From: Candidatus Obscuribacterales bacterium
GTDB lineage: Bacteria > Cyanobacteriota > Vampirovibrionia > Obscuribacterales > Obscuribacteraceae
DNA: 64,000 nucleotides
Reading direction: 5' to 3'
Assembly (NCBI GenBank): GCA_019637435.1
Contig: JAHBVO010000001.1
Span: 2,356,001 to 2,420,000 of the forward strand
Part shown: one piece after another, positions 7,974 through 18,400 of the stretch
How positions within the stretch are numbered: position 1 is the stretch's first letter
Layout: each line of letters opens with the position of its first letter
The notes under the pieces: model-generated
Seen by the model: only the letters and a program-made list of their open reading frames with translations
Told to the model about the DNA's origin: nothing
Database searches by the model: none
Program-made: the position numbers and the translations under genes

Positions 7974-8606
7974 TTAGTGTCCTTTCATCAAGAAGAATGC
8001 AGCACCAGCAATGATCAATAAAACGATCACGATCATCGCCAGATTCGTCACCGCTCTCGATTCGATTTCTTTGGAGTCAGTAACCATCCGCTTCATCGAA
8101 CGAACATCCGTTGCCGGTCCTGAATCGATGCTAGCTAAAGCCTTCTCTTTCTCCTTCTCGGCTTTCTGCTGCTCAAGCATCTCCCGCATTTTTGCGCGAT
8201 CGGCTTCCAGCTTCTCCCGAGCTTCCTGCTGAGCCATAGCTCGCGTCTTAATTCTGTTGACGACGTCCGGCAACTGGTCATTCCATGTCTGAGCGTCCAA
8301 AAAGTCAACAGCACCCATCTGCATCGACGTCTTAACCAGAGCCGCGTCCAGGTTCTCATTACTTACAAGGCAATAAACATCAGGAAACTGTTCCTTGAGA
8401 CCTCCGAGCAGTTTGATTCCCTGCTCCGGCGCCGGTGTCAGGTCAATCCACACGAGTGACGGATTGGTTTCTCTAATCTTTTGAACGGTTTGGTTTATAG
8501 TCGCACTGCCTGCGAGCGATAAATCGGCATTCGCCGCTACCAGGGCTTCAATTTGGGAAAGTTTATCCGCGCCTGCTTCGCAGACTACGAGTGTTTGTAG
8601 GGTCAA
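7974..8606 (-). CDS. Tail-anchored receiver-like (CpaE-N-type) protein
   Basis: 210 residues from the TTG at 8606, favoured by GGAG at 8 nt and because it leaves only a short stretch before the first beta strand (LVVCEAG). Residues 1-125 follow a response-regulator receiver fold ('PSLVWIDLTP' carries an Asp at the phosphoacceptor-like site, 'MGAVDFLDA' near the end), most like the CpaE/TadZ N-terminal domain. Residues about 130-170 form a Lys/Glu/Gln-rich coiled coil. The C-terminus is a single membrane helix ending MKGH. The conserved Lys of true receivers is not evident, so phosphorylation is doubtful. It may localise or tether pilus-related machinery, but no such gene adjoins it. Confidence 0.65.
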   Translation of the reverse strand: MTLQTLVVCEAGADKLSQIEALVAANADLSLAGSATINQTVQKIRETNPSLVWIDLTPAPEQGIKLLGGLKEQFPDVYCLVSNENLDAALVKTSMQMGAVDFLDAQTWNDQLPDVVNRIKTRAMAQQEAREKLEADRAKMREMLEQQKAEKEKEKALASIDSGPATDVRSMKRMVTDSKEIESRAVTNLAMIVIVLLIIAGAAFFLMKGH

Positions 8607-8725
8607 TGTGCGTACTCCAGGAGGTCCCAATCAATTTTATATCATCCTGAACTCTTGGTACGAGGCTTTCAACGAAAGATCCGACTATCACCCGGGGTAC
8701 AATCTTTTGCAGAAGGATTCCGGAT

Positions 8726-10624
8726 TTGTACGAACAGAAGACAATAAATAAGGAATTCATCGATGAAGTTATCGATGTTTTGCGCGAAGGGCGTAAGCTC
8801 CGGCGCCGGCTGCCCTCATGGGGACAAATCCTGATCGAGCAGCAGTTGCCGTATCTCTGTGTTTATCGCCAGCCGCCCTCGAATGAGGACTGGGGCACGG
8901 ACCAGTTAGCGACCAGCACGGCAGCTTTTCTGGTGACTTCTTCCAAGAAAAAGGACTACGAAGGGGTCAGCACTCTCGTCAGCAAGGTTGCTCAAGAGCT
9001 CACCGCATGTTTCGGAACGTTTCTGATCGTTGAAATCTGGAGCGGACCGGAGGTTGAAACGACCGATCACAAACCGCTGGCAGATCCCTCCTTCAAAATC
9101 CAGTATCTAAAAGGTCAGCCGATTGGCTCATATCTTCAAGTTCTATCTAAACAGCTATCGCAATCGAAGATTGACGACCAACCTGTCAAGGTTACTGTGA
9201 CACCCGTCGATAAGGTCGGTCCGCCTGGCATGCGCCCGCTGGTTCAAACAGCTAAGGCGTTGGATGCAGGGATTCACGTCATTGGAATTGAGGTCGCCCC
9301 AATTTACCGCAATGGCGACAATAAAACATATCCCGCCATCCTGAAGGAAGTCGAAGGTCGAGTAACAACGGTACTTGAGAAGACGTTCTTCGAGTTTTTA
9401 AAAAAGGAAACGACCATCTGCCCGCCAAATTATATGGCTCTGGGGCGACGCAGTATCGTTCATTCCGTCTGGCAAATCGATCGGATAATTGCTGAGGTCG
9501 GCAATATCGTGGACTTTCTATTACTGGTCACGCCAACAAATTCAGATGAGGCTTTTGCTGAGTTCAAGCGCAAGCAGTTTCAAAAAATGCCGAACTTCGT
9601 CTATCACCCGGCTCCTTTCGATCCAGTGACTTTGAAGCGACAGTTGTATAAAGCGCCGGTTGAGCGTATTGAAGACCCTACCCTGGCGCAGCTCTTCCGC
9701 GATCAACAGTTGGATATTGACAGTCGAATTACAATGGTTGCTGAACGTGGGAAAAAGCGTTTCCTATACTCAAGTTTGCAATTGTATGATGGTCCAAGTC
9801 CGGAGCTGGTCAAGCTTGCCGACCAGATCTTGAGAGAACTGCCCGAGCGAAGTAAAGGCGAATCAGTATCAAAGGTTTTGACAGCTGAGGAGTTTGCGCA
9901 GCGAGCAGAGACGGAACTCGCGTTCTACCGCTCTCAGTGCCCGGATCTCGCAAGTCGAGTCGAAGTGCGTGACGATGTCCCCGGTGTACTGGTATCGCAG
10001 GGAAATCTCTTAATCGGACGAGAGCGCAAAATTTTTGAAGGCAGAGCCGAAGCGCTTCTCAGTCACGAAGTGGGAACGCACATTTTGACTAACTACAACG
10101 GTCACCTGCAACCGTTTAAACAGCTAAGTGCGGGCTTGCCGGGATACGATCAACTTCAAGAGTCGCTTGCGGTGCTTGCCGAGTACCTGGTTGGCGGCTT
10201 AAGCAATCGCAGAATGAGAACACTCGCGGCTCGCGTCATGGCTGTAAGTTGGTTGATCGATGGCGCAGATTTTATTGAAACTTTTCGACGGCTAACCACT
10301 GAATACGGCTTCCATGCCGACATAGCGTTTCCGATCACGATGCGCGTCTATCGTTCCGGCGGTTTCACAAAAGACGTTGTCTACCTCCGCGGACTGGTAG
10401 ATCTTCTTAAAGAGATGAAGAACGGACTTCAGCTAGACTTACTGTTCATGGGCAAGTTCGGCATCGAACATCTACCAATCGTCCGCGAACTGATGTACAG
10501 AAAAATTTTGGTTCCCGCCAAAATGCGCCCCTACTACTTAGAGATTCCAGCCGCACAGAAACGTTTGGAGCGCGTGCGAAAAGGGCTCACCGTGCTTGAT
10601 CTGGTAAAGGGGCAAGCTCAGTAG
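8726..10624 (+). CDS. DUF1704 family (MATCAP-like) metallopeptidase-type protein
   Basis: 632 residues. The TTG start is supported by AGAAGGA 8 nt upstream. The C-terminal half matches the DUF1704 / 'QEGLA motif' family: a zinc-site HEVGTH near residue 448, a second conserved block QESLA near 478, and the hydrophobic 'LAEYLVGGLSNRRM' segment after it. DUF1704 relatives in eukaryotes are tubulin tyrosine carboxypeptidases (MATCAP/TMCP), with HExxH plus a distal Glu coordinating zinc. The N-terminal ~330 residues are typical of bacterial members and unassigned. No signal peptide, so cytoplasmic. Substrate in bacteria unknown. It is followed by a terminator and appears monocistronic. Confidence 0.85.
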   Translation: MYEQKTINKEFIDEVIDVLREGRKLRRRLPSWGQILIEQQLPYLCVYRQPPSNEDWGTDQLATSTAAFLVTSSKKKDYEGVSTLVSKVAQELTACFGTFLIVEIWSGPEVETTDHKPLADPSFKIQYLKGQPIGSYLQVLSKQLSQSKIDDQPVKVTVTPVDKVGPPGMRPLVQTAKALDAGIHVIGIEVAPIYRNGDNKTYPAILKEVEGRVTTVLEKTFFEFLKKETTICPPNYMALGRRSIVHSVWQIDRIIAEVGNIVDFLLLVTPTNSDEAFAEFKRKQFQKMPNFVYHPAPFDPVTLKRQLYKAPVERIEDPTLAQLFRDQQLDIDSRITMVAERGKKRFLYSSLQLYDGPSPELVKLADQILRELPERSKGESVSKVLTAEEFAQRAETELAFYRSQCPDLASRVEVRDDVPGVLVSQGNLLIGRERKIFEGRAEALLSHEVGTHILTNYNGHLQPFKQLSAGLPGYDQLQESLAVLAEYLVGGLSNRRMRTLAARVMAVSWLIDGADFIETFRRLTTEYGFHADIAFPITMRVYRSGGFTKDVVYLRGLVDLLKEMKNGLQLDLLFMGKFGIEHLPIVRELMYRKILVPAKMRPYYLEIPAAQKRLERVRKGLTVLDLVKGQAQ

Positions 10625-10639
10625 CCCGTTAAGAAGAAC

Positions 10640-10660
10640 CAAGGGAACCTTGTTTTTTTT
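10640..10660 (+). terminator. Rho-independent terminator after DUF1704 gene
   Basis: Short stem CAAGG/CCTTG with a GAA loop followed directly by eight T. The stem is weak, but the U-tract and position 16 nt past the stop fit a terminator. Confidence 0.55.
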
Positions 10661-10786
10661 ATGGACTGAGACGGGTGCTCGCTCGGCAATGATTGTTAGC
10701 AGAACTATTTCAGTGACCGTGCAAACGATTTTTGGTAGAGTGAGAACTAAGCCATAGCGTAAACGGAAGAAACGAGAGATCTAGTT

Positions 10787-11122
10787 TTGGTAAAGCTTCG
10801 CAGAGTCATAAGTTTGGTGATAAGACCGGTACTTCTCGGGCTTTTTCAGCTTGCGTCTCTTCCGTTCCGCATCCGCTACGGAAACAAAAATTGTAACAAC
10901 GAGATAGTGAAGTGGACTCGCGAATCAAAGCGAAAACACATACAAAAAACGTCAAGCTCGGGCGGCTTCAAGCGACTTCCCCTGTGGCGTAGACCTCTTA
11001 GGAGGCTCTGTGCTTTTGTTATAGTCTTGGTGAAACGGGAGATGAAGTTTCAAAAGGCACTTTTGGAAGAGAAAAAGGCGCAGCTTCGGGAGAGTCTTCG
11101 GGGCTCTCGTTTTTCTGGCTAG
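10787..11122 (+). CDS. Possible small basic protein
   Basis: 111 codons from a TTG, with a weak GAGAG about 10 nt upstream. The product has a hydrophobic N-terminal third and an Arg/Lys-rich remainder with a second hydrophobic patch (FVIVLV). I recognise no family. A terminator hairpin falls inside its last codons, which is unusual for a real gene but possible when genes are packed tail to tail. Treat as tentative; it could instead be an untranslated transcript. Confidence 0.35.
   Translation: MVKLRRVISLVIRPVLLGLFQLASLPFRIRYGNKNCNNEIVKWTRESKRKHIQKTSSSGGFKRLPLWRRPLRRLCAFVIVLVKREMKFQKALLEEKKAQLRESLRGSRFSG
11090..11114 (+). terminator. Terminator hairpin with T-tract
   Basis: Seven-bp stem GAGAGTC/GGCTCTC (one G-T pair), loop TTCGG, then GTTTTT. 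It points to plus-strand transcription ending just before the convergent caspase-like gene. Confidence 0.6.
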
Positions 11123-11123
11123 A

Positions 11124-12524
11124 CTAATCGTCGAATTCGATGGTGCGTGGCAAGAACACGTCTTTGAATTTTGCGGTTTCTAAGTCTGCTTGGGCGTTGC
11201 CTTCCTGTTTCATTTTGTGGAAACAGTAGGCGCGGGCGAGGTAATAGTCGGCAACGTTGGGATTGTCGACGATGACGCCTTTTAGTTCTTGCATCGCGCT
11301 ACCCCAGCGGCCTAATTGGATTTGAATTTTTGCTTTTTTGTAAGCAAAGTCAGGATTGCTCTTGTGAGTGGCTAGAGCCTGGCAGGCAAATTCGTATGCT
11401 TTGCGTGGGTCTGCTTCGTTTGAAAAATACTGAACGTTCAGCTTCAGCACCGCATCCGGTGACGGTAGCTTCTGTGCGTAGGCAGAAGGCTGACGATTTG
11501 ACTCGTTCTGTTTCATCGCAACTACCGAAGCAACTGACGCTGCTGGTGTTGCGCCAGTACCCGAACTCGCGGCAGTGCTGGTGCTGTCCGGTTCCAAATC
11601 AAAGACTATCGATTGAGGAATTGGCGAGGCGTTCGTAGGTTTCACCGCGAGAATCAACTCTTCGCCTTCCCACTTACTTTTTAAAACCGGACTTTGTCGG
11701 TTTCCTGGATAGTCTTGTCGGACCTCGTCCTGAACGAGTTCGTTGATTCGTCCAAAAGCATCTTGAATAGTTGTGCCTGATCCTTTGGAACGCAGACCTT
11801 CAAGCAAGTTTTTTGTAAATACGCCGTTGTTATATCGCTTCGATTCCCATGATTGTTGATCCGGTTCGCTTGAGCAAATTACCATCTGACCGTTTCCAAT
11901 CGCGAGCGTGTCCGTGTCGAAATTTCCAACTCTCGTGATGCCCTTGGAGTGCGGCGAGACACCGCCACTGTGACAAGCATCCAGCACGAGAAGTACACGT
12001 TTTGCGTCGACTCGCTCTTTCAAGTCTCTGGTCATCGATTGCATCTCGATGCCTGTCGCGAACAGCTCAGTAGGTTCAGTATCATAAGCAACGATAAAGT
12101 TCTTGCCCATTTTATCCAACTGAGAAGGGCTGCCGTGGGTTGAGAAGAAGAGAACGATCATGTCGTCAGGACGCGCCACACGACCCAAAAACATATTGTC
12201 TAGTTCCGACAAGATTCGCCTGCGTGTAGCCTTCTCGTCCAAAATGAGGCGAACGTGATCGGGCGCGAAGTTCGCCTCTTTCACAAGGTAATCATAGAAA
12301 TCGCGAGCATCCTTAGAAGCAAATTTGAGGGCGGGAATTTCCGGATTGGCGAATTTGCTGATGCCTACTACGATCGCCCATTTGTCATGGACAGGCTTAT
12401 TAACCGAAGCCGACAGAGTCGCTTGTGCCTGAGGGGTCCCAGAAACCGTCTGTGCGCGAACCGGAAGCTGCATTGTTGCTAATGCCGCGCACACGATCGC
12501 TATCCATGCAATTGCTTTCATCAT
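11124..12524 (-). CDS. Exported caspase-like (C14) protease with TPR tail
   Basis: 466 residues from the ATG at 12524, which starts directly at a signal peptide (MMKAIAWIAIVCAALATMQ, ending near VRAQ). Longer starts add 21 residues that break the signal. Residues about 48-300 form a peptidase C14 (metacaspase/orthocaspase) domain: 'WAIVVGISKF', catalytic His130 in FFSTHG and Cys184 in DACHSGG, both intact. A Ser/Ala/Thr-rich linker leads to about two TPR units near the C-terminus. The family cleaves after Arg/Lys in cell-death, signalling or surface processes. Here it is exported, so a periplasmic or surface role is likely. AGGA abuts the ATG, as also seen for the TadG-like gene at 1960. Confidence 0.85.
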   Translation of the reverse strand: MMKAIAWIAIVCAALATMQLPVRAQTVSGTPQAQATLSASVNKPVHDKWAIVVGISKFANPEIPALKFASKDARDFYDYLVKEANFAPDHVRLILDEKATRRRILSELDNMFLGRVARPDDMIVLFFSTHGSPSQLDKMGKNFIVAYDTEPTELFATGIEMQSMTRDLKERVDAKRVLLVLDACHSGGVSPHSKGITRVGNFDTDTLAIGNGQMVICSSEPDQQSWESKRYNNGVFTKNLLEGLRSKGSGTTIQDAFGRINELVQDEVRQDYPGNRQSPVLKSKWEGEELILAVKPTNASPIPQSIVFDLEPDSTSTAASSGTGATPAASVASVVAMKQNESNRQPSAYAQKLPSPDAVLKLNVQYFSNEADPRKAYEFACQALATHKSNPDFAYKKAKIQIQLGRWGSAMQELKGVIVDNPNVADYYLARAYCFHKMKQEGNAQADLETAKFKDVFLPRTIEFDD

Positions 12525-12712
12525 TCCTAAAACTCGTGGAAGAGTATTATGTTGCCTCTCGAATACAATTTGCCACTCGCAGAGCAAATTATCGCTTCAA
12601 TGTGGATCTTTGATATATCTGACCTGACCGGCTGAAAAAATAGGCTGCCTTTTCGTTTCAAGACCCTTGCCTCAGGTTTCGCGGATACGACATTGTCGCA
12701 GATCGCCAACGC

Positions 12713-13669
12713 CTAGAGAGAAATGAACGCCTTGAAAAGATTCGCAGGCTGGTCCTGATTGTCCGTGTCGGAAACGAGCAACAGCTCCAGTTCTTTACCT
12801 TTACTTCTGACTGAAACTCCCTCGAGCTTCTCTTGACCGACAAAGCGTTCCATCTTCTCGACCTCGCCGAGCCTACTCAAGATTCCAACAGCCGAGCCGA
12901 ACGAGGCGCCGTCGTCAAAAGCATTGGTCGAATTTTCCGATGTTGCGAGAAACAGTATGCGCCGATCGGAAAGTTGAACCGCATCAGTGAATTGAAGCGG
13001 CACATCTGCGATCGCACCGAGCTCATATTCAGTCGTGTCGATGATGAAATCCGGTCTTATAGCGTGGGTGTCATGGAGATCTTTGAGGAACTGTTTCGCG
13101 TCGGTGTCTATCACCGCGCTCTTGGATTTGTCTTTTGAGCCCCGGTGGAAAAGTTTGACAGTTTCAGCAGTTACAACTACTCCTTCAATATTCAACTCCT
13201 CTACGAGGTCGGTCAAGGTTTGTCTGATTGCGGTGAAGTCAATCGGCAATACCTGATCGGTCGGGCGCTTGTTTTCATCGAGTAGAAGCAGCATCCCGTT
13301 AATTCTAGTCTTTCGTGACATTGACGGCACCACCAGTAGTGCGCCGTTAGAAGCGTATTCATACGGTTCGATATAAGTGATTGATTCGAGATCCGGTTTA
13401 GCTTTCTTGCGCTGGTCGTAGTCGACTGGTAATGAGCCGGACGCCAATCGGAGCCACTTACCGGGAATGGAACTGTTTTCCTCGAAAATGGCCAAGTGCA
13501 ACTCGTCATCCGCAACGATGTATAGCTGGTCATCTATACGCGCTAAACCGCTCGCCGCATAAACGTATTTCGGTCTGGAATCTGCGGTCGGCTCGATGTC
13601 CAGCTGACGAACCTTTCGTAGTTGGATTGTCTCTTTGAGTTTGCTCATCGACAAATTATACAGCCGCAT
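12713..13669 (-). CDS. DUF6929-like beta-propeller protein
   Basis: 318 residues. It has the pattern of a repeated-beta protein: 'ASGLARIDDQLYIVADDE', 'KPDLESITYIEP', 'NIEGVVV', 'LFHRG', 'SENSTNAFDDGASFGSAVG' and 'KLEGVSV'. These resemble DUF6929 proteins, probably phytase-like six-bladed propellers. There is no signal peptide, so it is probably cytoplasmic. The start is uncertain: the first ATG (13669) has a weak AGAAG upstream, while an ATG at 13648 follows a TATAAT by 6 nt, which would fit a leaderless message. It is divergent from the MFS gene. Substrate unknown. Confidence 0.65.
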   Translation of the reverse strand: MRLYNLSMSKLKETIQLRKVRQLDIEPTADSRPKYVYAASGLARIDDQLYIVADDELHLAIFEENSSIPGKWLRLASGSLPVDYDQRKKAKPDLESITYIEPYEYASNGALLVVPSMSRKTRINGMLLLLDENKRPTDQVLPIDFTAIRQTLTDLVEELNIEGVVVTAETVKLFHRGSKDKSKSAVIDTDAKQFLKDLHDTHAIRPDFIIDTTEYELGAIADVPLQFTDAVQLSDRRILFLATSENSTNAFDDGASFGSAVGILSRLGEVEKMERFVGQEKLEGVSVRSKGKELELLLVSDTDNQDQPANLFKAFISL

Positions 13670-13806
13670 TATCTTCTCGTTTCAGGGCAATTGAACAAAA
13701 GCGAAAGAATCCGGCAGGCAAAGTCCGGAAAAATGAACACGAGCATGCGATACATTGATAGACTAGTCAAACTGATTCGTTCGGAAGAAACTCTTGGAGA
13801 CGTCTG

Positions 13807-15141
13807 ATGAAGCCGCGCCTCAATCTGTGGCAAATTTCGAACATGAACTTTGGCTTCCTGGGCATCCAGTTTGGCTGGGGCTTGCAGCTTGCCAACATGA
13901 GCGCGATCTACACGAAGCTAGGAGCCGACCCCGACAAAATACCGATATTGTGGCTTGCTGGGCCAGTAACCGGGTTGTTGGTTCAGCCGATTATCGGCGC
14001 GATGAGCGATCGGACGTGGAATAAGCTTGGCCGTCGTCGCCCTTACTTTCTGACGGGAGCCATTCTGTCGAGCCTTGCGCTCTGCATAATGCCGGACTCG
14101 CCTTACCTCTGGTGCGCGGCCAGTCTCCTCTGGATTCTGGATGCTTCAATCAATATTTCAATGGAACCATTCCGAGCTTTCGTTGCCGATAAGCTCAACG
14201 CAGAACAACGAACTCTCGGTTTCATAATGCAGAGCTTCTTCATCGGTATCGGTGCCACCATGGCTAACGCTCTGCCTCGGATCTTCCGTGAGCTAGGTGT
14301 TTCCGGAATATCCGCAAATGGAATTCCACTTACTGTTCAATACTCATTCAGGATCGGCGCAGCAATGTTTTTGCTCTGCGTTCTCTGGACGGTGTTCACC
14401 ACTTCCGAATATCCTCCTGAGGACATGGAGGAGTTTAATCGCAAGCGTGCTGAGAACCCAGGTGCAATGGGTCTATTGAAAGAAGTGTTTGCAGAAATAC
14501 CTCACGCAATTACTCACATGCCCACTACTATGAAACAGCTGGCGCCTGTTCAAATTTTCACATGGCTCGGTTTGTTTTGCATGTGGCTTTATTTTGGATT
14601 GATGTGCGCATACCACGTTTTTAATGCACCATCAGTAAAGTCTGAGCTGTTCGACCGCGGCGTGGAATGGGCCGGATGGTGTTTCGCTGTTTATTCCATT
14701 GTTTGTTTTCTGGTGGCATTCCTACTGCCAAAAGTTGCCGGCGCTACCAGTCGCAAATTGGTACATGGGGTTTCGCTCGCGCTGGGCGGTTTAAGCCTGC
14801 TTTCAATCTACTGGATAACCGATCCGAATGTTCTACAGTGGACGATGATTGGAGTTGGCATTGCCTGGGCGTCAATTCTCTCCATGCCTTACGCGATGTT
14901 ATCGTCCGCTCTGCCGCAAGGCAAGATGGGAATCTACATGGGTGTGTTCAATTTCTTTATCGTCATTCCCGAGATTCTGGCATCGGTAGCGCTCCAGCCC
15001 CTTGTGAAAAACGTATTTCAAAATAATCCGCTATACGTTGTTATGCTTGGTGGGGCATCACTGCTGGTGGCAGCTCTATTTGTTATGCGAGTAGAAGATT
15101 CTGGTGGTTCAGAGCCAGGTGCTTTGTCTGCTGGGCATTAA
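13807..15141 (+). CDS. MFS transporter, sucrose/maltose (SLC45/GPH)-like
   Basis: 444 residues with about 12 membrane helices. The signature loop between helices 2 and 3 reads 'GAMSDRTWNKLGRRRPY', the GRRRP form typical of SUC/SLC45 and related bacterial sugar:proton symporters. The opening 'NMNFGFLGIQFGWGLQLANMSAIY' also fits that group. GGAG lies 7 nt upstream of the ATG. No glycosidase adjoins it here, so the substrate is open; a disaccharide is the best guess. It sits immediately left of the ABC-transporter scar bounding the defence island. Confidence 0.85.
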   Translation: MKPRLNLWQISNMNFGFLGIQFGWGLQLANMSAIYTKLGADPDKIPILWLAGPVTGLLVQPIIGAMSDRTWNKLGRRRPYFLTGAILSSLALCIMPDSPYLWCAASLLWILDASINISMEPFRAFVADKLNAEQRTLGFIMQSFFIGIGATMANALPRIFRELGVSGISANGIPLTVQYSFRIGAAMFLLCVLWTVFTTSEYPPEDMEEFNRKRAENPGAMGLLKEVFAEIPHAITHMPTTMKQLAPVQIFTWLGLFCMWLYFGLMCAYHVFNAPSVKSELFDRGVEWAGWCFAVYSIVCFLVAFLLPKVAGATSRKLVHGVSLALGGLSLLSIYWITDPNVLQWTMIGVGIAWASILSMPYAMLSSALPQGKMGIYMGVFNFFIVIPEILASVALQPLVKNVFQNNPLYVVMLGGASLLVAALFVMRVEDSGGSEPGALSAGH

Positions 15142-15440
15142 TGGCACGAGGTTGAATCGCCGGCGGCACCGGGAACTCATTTATAACGATCTGCCTGAGT
15201 GTTGTACATCTCAGAATAGAGACCAGCGGCTGCCATAAGAGATGCATGGCGTGCGGCGATGAAGCGGCACTCTGAACCAGCAAGCAGCCTTGACAATGTG
15301 TTGAAAAAAAATATTCGACAAAAAAACTGTCTCAAGGTCCAAAGTTTAACGCAGGGCCAAAAAGAAACAATAGATCGCGCAATCGTTGGAGAACCTTTTG
15401 TGCCTGATCAACGATCTGTGCTAAGTGATGGGATGGGCAT
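15142..15440. other. Left edge of island
   Basis: 299 nt between the MFS stop and the end of the DUF4297 gene. It holds the ABC remnant (to about 15265-15299), then an A/T-rich stretch (15301-15330) and a TCGTTG/CAACGA dyad near 15382-15413. No integrase, attachment repeat or transposon end is visible. A strong terminator for the island operon is not evident. Confidence 0.4.
15177..15299 (-). pseudogene. C-terminal remnant of an ABC transporter ATP-binding domain
   Basis: Reading the minus strand into the TGA at 15177-15179 gives a tail that ends 'ARHASLMAAAGLYSEMYN' then TQADRYK. This is the usual last helix of an ABC exporter nucleotide-binding domain (compare the generic 'G.H.ELMA.GGLYAELY..QA.RY'). 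Homology fades upstream of about 15265, where an A/T-rich tract begins. The Walker and signature motifs are gone. The N-terminal membrane part of the same kind of protein lies at 23806-24336 on the same strand, with the island between them. The two pieces therefore look like the ends of one interrupted gene. Confidence 0.65.
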
Positions 15441-18400
15441 TCACCGCGAAATCAGGACTATGTTTTGCTTGATCGAATTCAATGCTAAAGGCATGAGCCA
15501 GAGCTTCTGTTCCAATTCGGCCATAAGCAGGTTGATAATGGCCTTTGGGTGCTTCAAAGTTAGCACCTTCACGCAAAGATCAAGAATCCAAAGACGCTTC
15601 TCTTCAACGGGGACTTGCAACCACACTTGCTTGAGCAATTCGGAAAGCACAACCACTAGTGTGCCCGCATCAACGTCAGCGTCTTGAAGCTTTTCGAACA
15701 CGGCAACGACATTCTTGTTTATGGAAAAATCGTTTGTTTTCAAAGCAAAAAACAGATCTTCTGCAGAGAGAGGTAAAAACCAGTAGTTGAAGAGGGCCAT
15801 TTTGTAAATTGCTTCACGAAATTCGTCTTCACTGAGGATGGCGTCTTGCAACAGTCTCTGAAGTACTGTACGTGTCCATATCGTGCGGACGCTCCAAGTT
15901 GCTTCAGCGCACCTCCGAGACAACAGATCATCGCAATACATCAGAGCATTCTTTTCACGGGCAATCTGAGCTGCTGCGTAAGTTGACCAACCTAATGCAT
16001 TTCGCACGCGCTCAACCTTTTCTCGTCCGTCTTCTAACCCGAAATAACTGTGTGCCAAAGTGGCGTGACTGTCTATAAAGTTCCTAATTTGGCTTATCAA
16101 CTCTTGCCTTTGTTTAGCTCCTTCATCGCTAAATTCTGTAATTCTGTACGCTTCGCCGGCCTTGCCAACATACATTCCTTCACGTGATCCAAATTCGTCA
16201 TCATGGCGAATCAAAAGCAGCTCGTCTAATACGGCGGTAGGAACCAGAATTTTCCCCTTAAACCCATATGCAATTGAATCTTGCAGCCCTAAGCGGGCAG
16301 CGCCGATCAATGCCGTTAAGTCCAGCACCAGCCATTCGGTGTCCTTGATAGCATCGATTTCGGCGGCTTGTGATTCATTAGAACCATCGGACGCCATAAT
16401 CTTAGTGCCGGAATCAAGCAGACCAAGAACTACGCTTGCTCGTGATTGACCTAAGTGTTCAGCGACTTTAGCCACTGTCACCTGACCGGACTCATATGCT
16501 GCAATGAGCTTTGTGCCAAATTTGTGTCGTTCGTCAACAGCGGCCATCAACCGTGCTTCCTGTTCCACATTTACAGCCTCGATCGCCTTGCTTTCTGGAA
16601 ATCTCGTTGGAAACTCGATTAGTATGCGCTGAAAAGCTGCAACGTACTCCGTCTTCAATTCTGCAACAGTATACGAGAATTGCTCTGGCGTACCTGCCTT
16701 AAGCGTAATCTGTTCGCCGACCTTTTTGTCTAAAAGAAGCTGTGCGAGTGAGTCTTTTTCGGTCAGTTCATTTTGGTCAGTTATTTTCTGGTCCGCAGAT
16801 AACATCACGAATTGCAATTCAGACCCGTCAGGTTCTCGTTTTAGCTTGACGCAGCTTCCAACTGTAACTTGTTCTGGTGTCTTTAGCTTCCGGTTGTCTG
16901 GAGAAACTCGCAAAAAACTGGAAATAAAAAAGGTCTGTATGTTCGCATCGCTAGGGCTTTTCTTAAGTGCACGATAGGCATACTCAAGGCATTTGTTCGG
17001 ATCCCCAAGGTATGAATAGATCGCCGCGATTTCGCGAAAGACTTCGCCGTCACCAGATATGGTGTCAGGAGAGAGTTTGTCTAATTCCAATTTGGCTTTG
17101 TCGAACTGGTGCGCCCTGGCTTTCAGTTGAATGGCTCTGAGAAGATGCTTGATATTACTTGGTTCTGCTTCGTACAACTCCTCGTGGAGCTTCGAGGCAA
17201 GATCGAAATCACCAACAAAACCGGCGATAGTGGCTTCAATGTCAGTAATGATAGGTATTACGGGACCATTTGCTCTTAGTTCGTTTGCCATGCGCTGGGC
17301 GTGGTCGTAACGTCCGATATTCGCGTATGTTGTGATACGTAGCTCCCTTGAGGCGCTCAGGAGAGAAGTATTCGTGATCAGATCAAATGTTTCAGCGGCT
17401 TTGGCAAACTCTGATGAATAGTAATAGATTTCACCTAATCGATATCTCAGCAAGTCCTTCGCATTTTGATCGACATACTTCTCTATTTCTGCTTCTAAAA
17501 ATTCTATTGATTCCGATACCTTTCCGTCCTGCTCAAGCTGTCGTGCAATCATGTAACTTGCGTCAGCGCTTGTTTCCCATCGGCTTTTCATTTCAAGGAC
17601 AATACCTTGGACCTCCTCGTACTCTTCTAGAGCCCTATGTGCATTTGCCAGAATGTCGAGCATGACCAATTCCCGAACATCAGTTGATGCATTATCCAGA
17701 GCGGGAAGAATTGCCTCTTTGGCTTTCCTGTATTGCTTTTGAGCTAAATAGCAGCTTGCTAGTGCAAGCTCGGTCTTTGCGGCACCCGCAGATTGTGCCG
17801 ATACGAGCGACGATATGGCATCGGTCCACTTCTTCTGCTTAAAGAGAATCATACCCTTCGTTCTCAAAGCGTCAGCATTTGTACCTTCGATTTGAAGTGC
17901 GGTCTCCATGTCGAAAAGCGCGCCAGTTTCATCATCGAGTAAAGTTTTCACAAATGCTCGGTTACATAATGCACGAAGATACGGCTTGGGGTTGTCGAAT
18001 TTCGACACGACCTTTATGGCTTCGCCCAGGTGAGTCAGTATCTCCCGGAGTCTGTCGATATGTGCGGGCCGGAGATGTGCGTCACTGAGACTTCGAAGCT
18101 CTTTATCGAGCTGCAGATGAATGGCTTGGGCAATTTGTGTTCGAAGCTGAGGATTGCTGCTCTCCAGTTTGATTGCTGCGGAAAGTGTGTTGTAGCCCTC
18201 TTCGTACTTGCCTGCTCGAAGAGCTGATTCAGCAATTACTGACAGACAGGCGGGCCATTTTTGGACTTGGGGATTCTCTTCAACGAACTTGTCGAAAGCC
18301 GGAAAGTCGCGTAAGTCTGACAATGCTCCCAAATATGCTGCACAAGAAATTTCAGTACGTTCACTCCGTACAGCTTCTTCAGCAACCTTTCTTGCCGCAT

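Noticed and set aside
15301..15330. A-rich tract as an insertion-sequence end or promoter
   Set aside because: No inverted terminal repeat or target duplication is visible, and promoter spacing is poor.
15259..15687. 142-codon plus-strand frame at the island edge
   Set aside because: Its 3' half is antisense to the DUF4297 gene and it has no binding site or family similarity.
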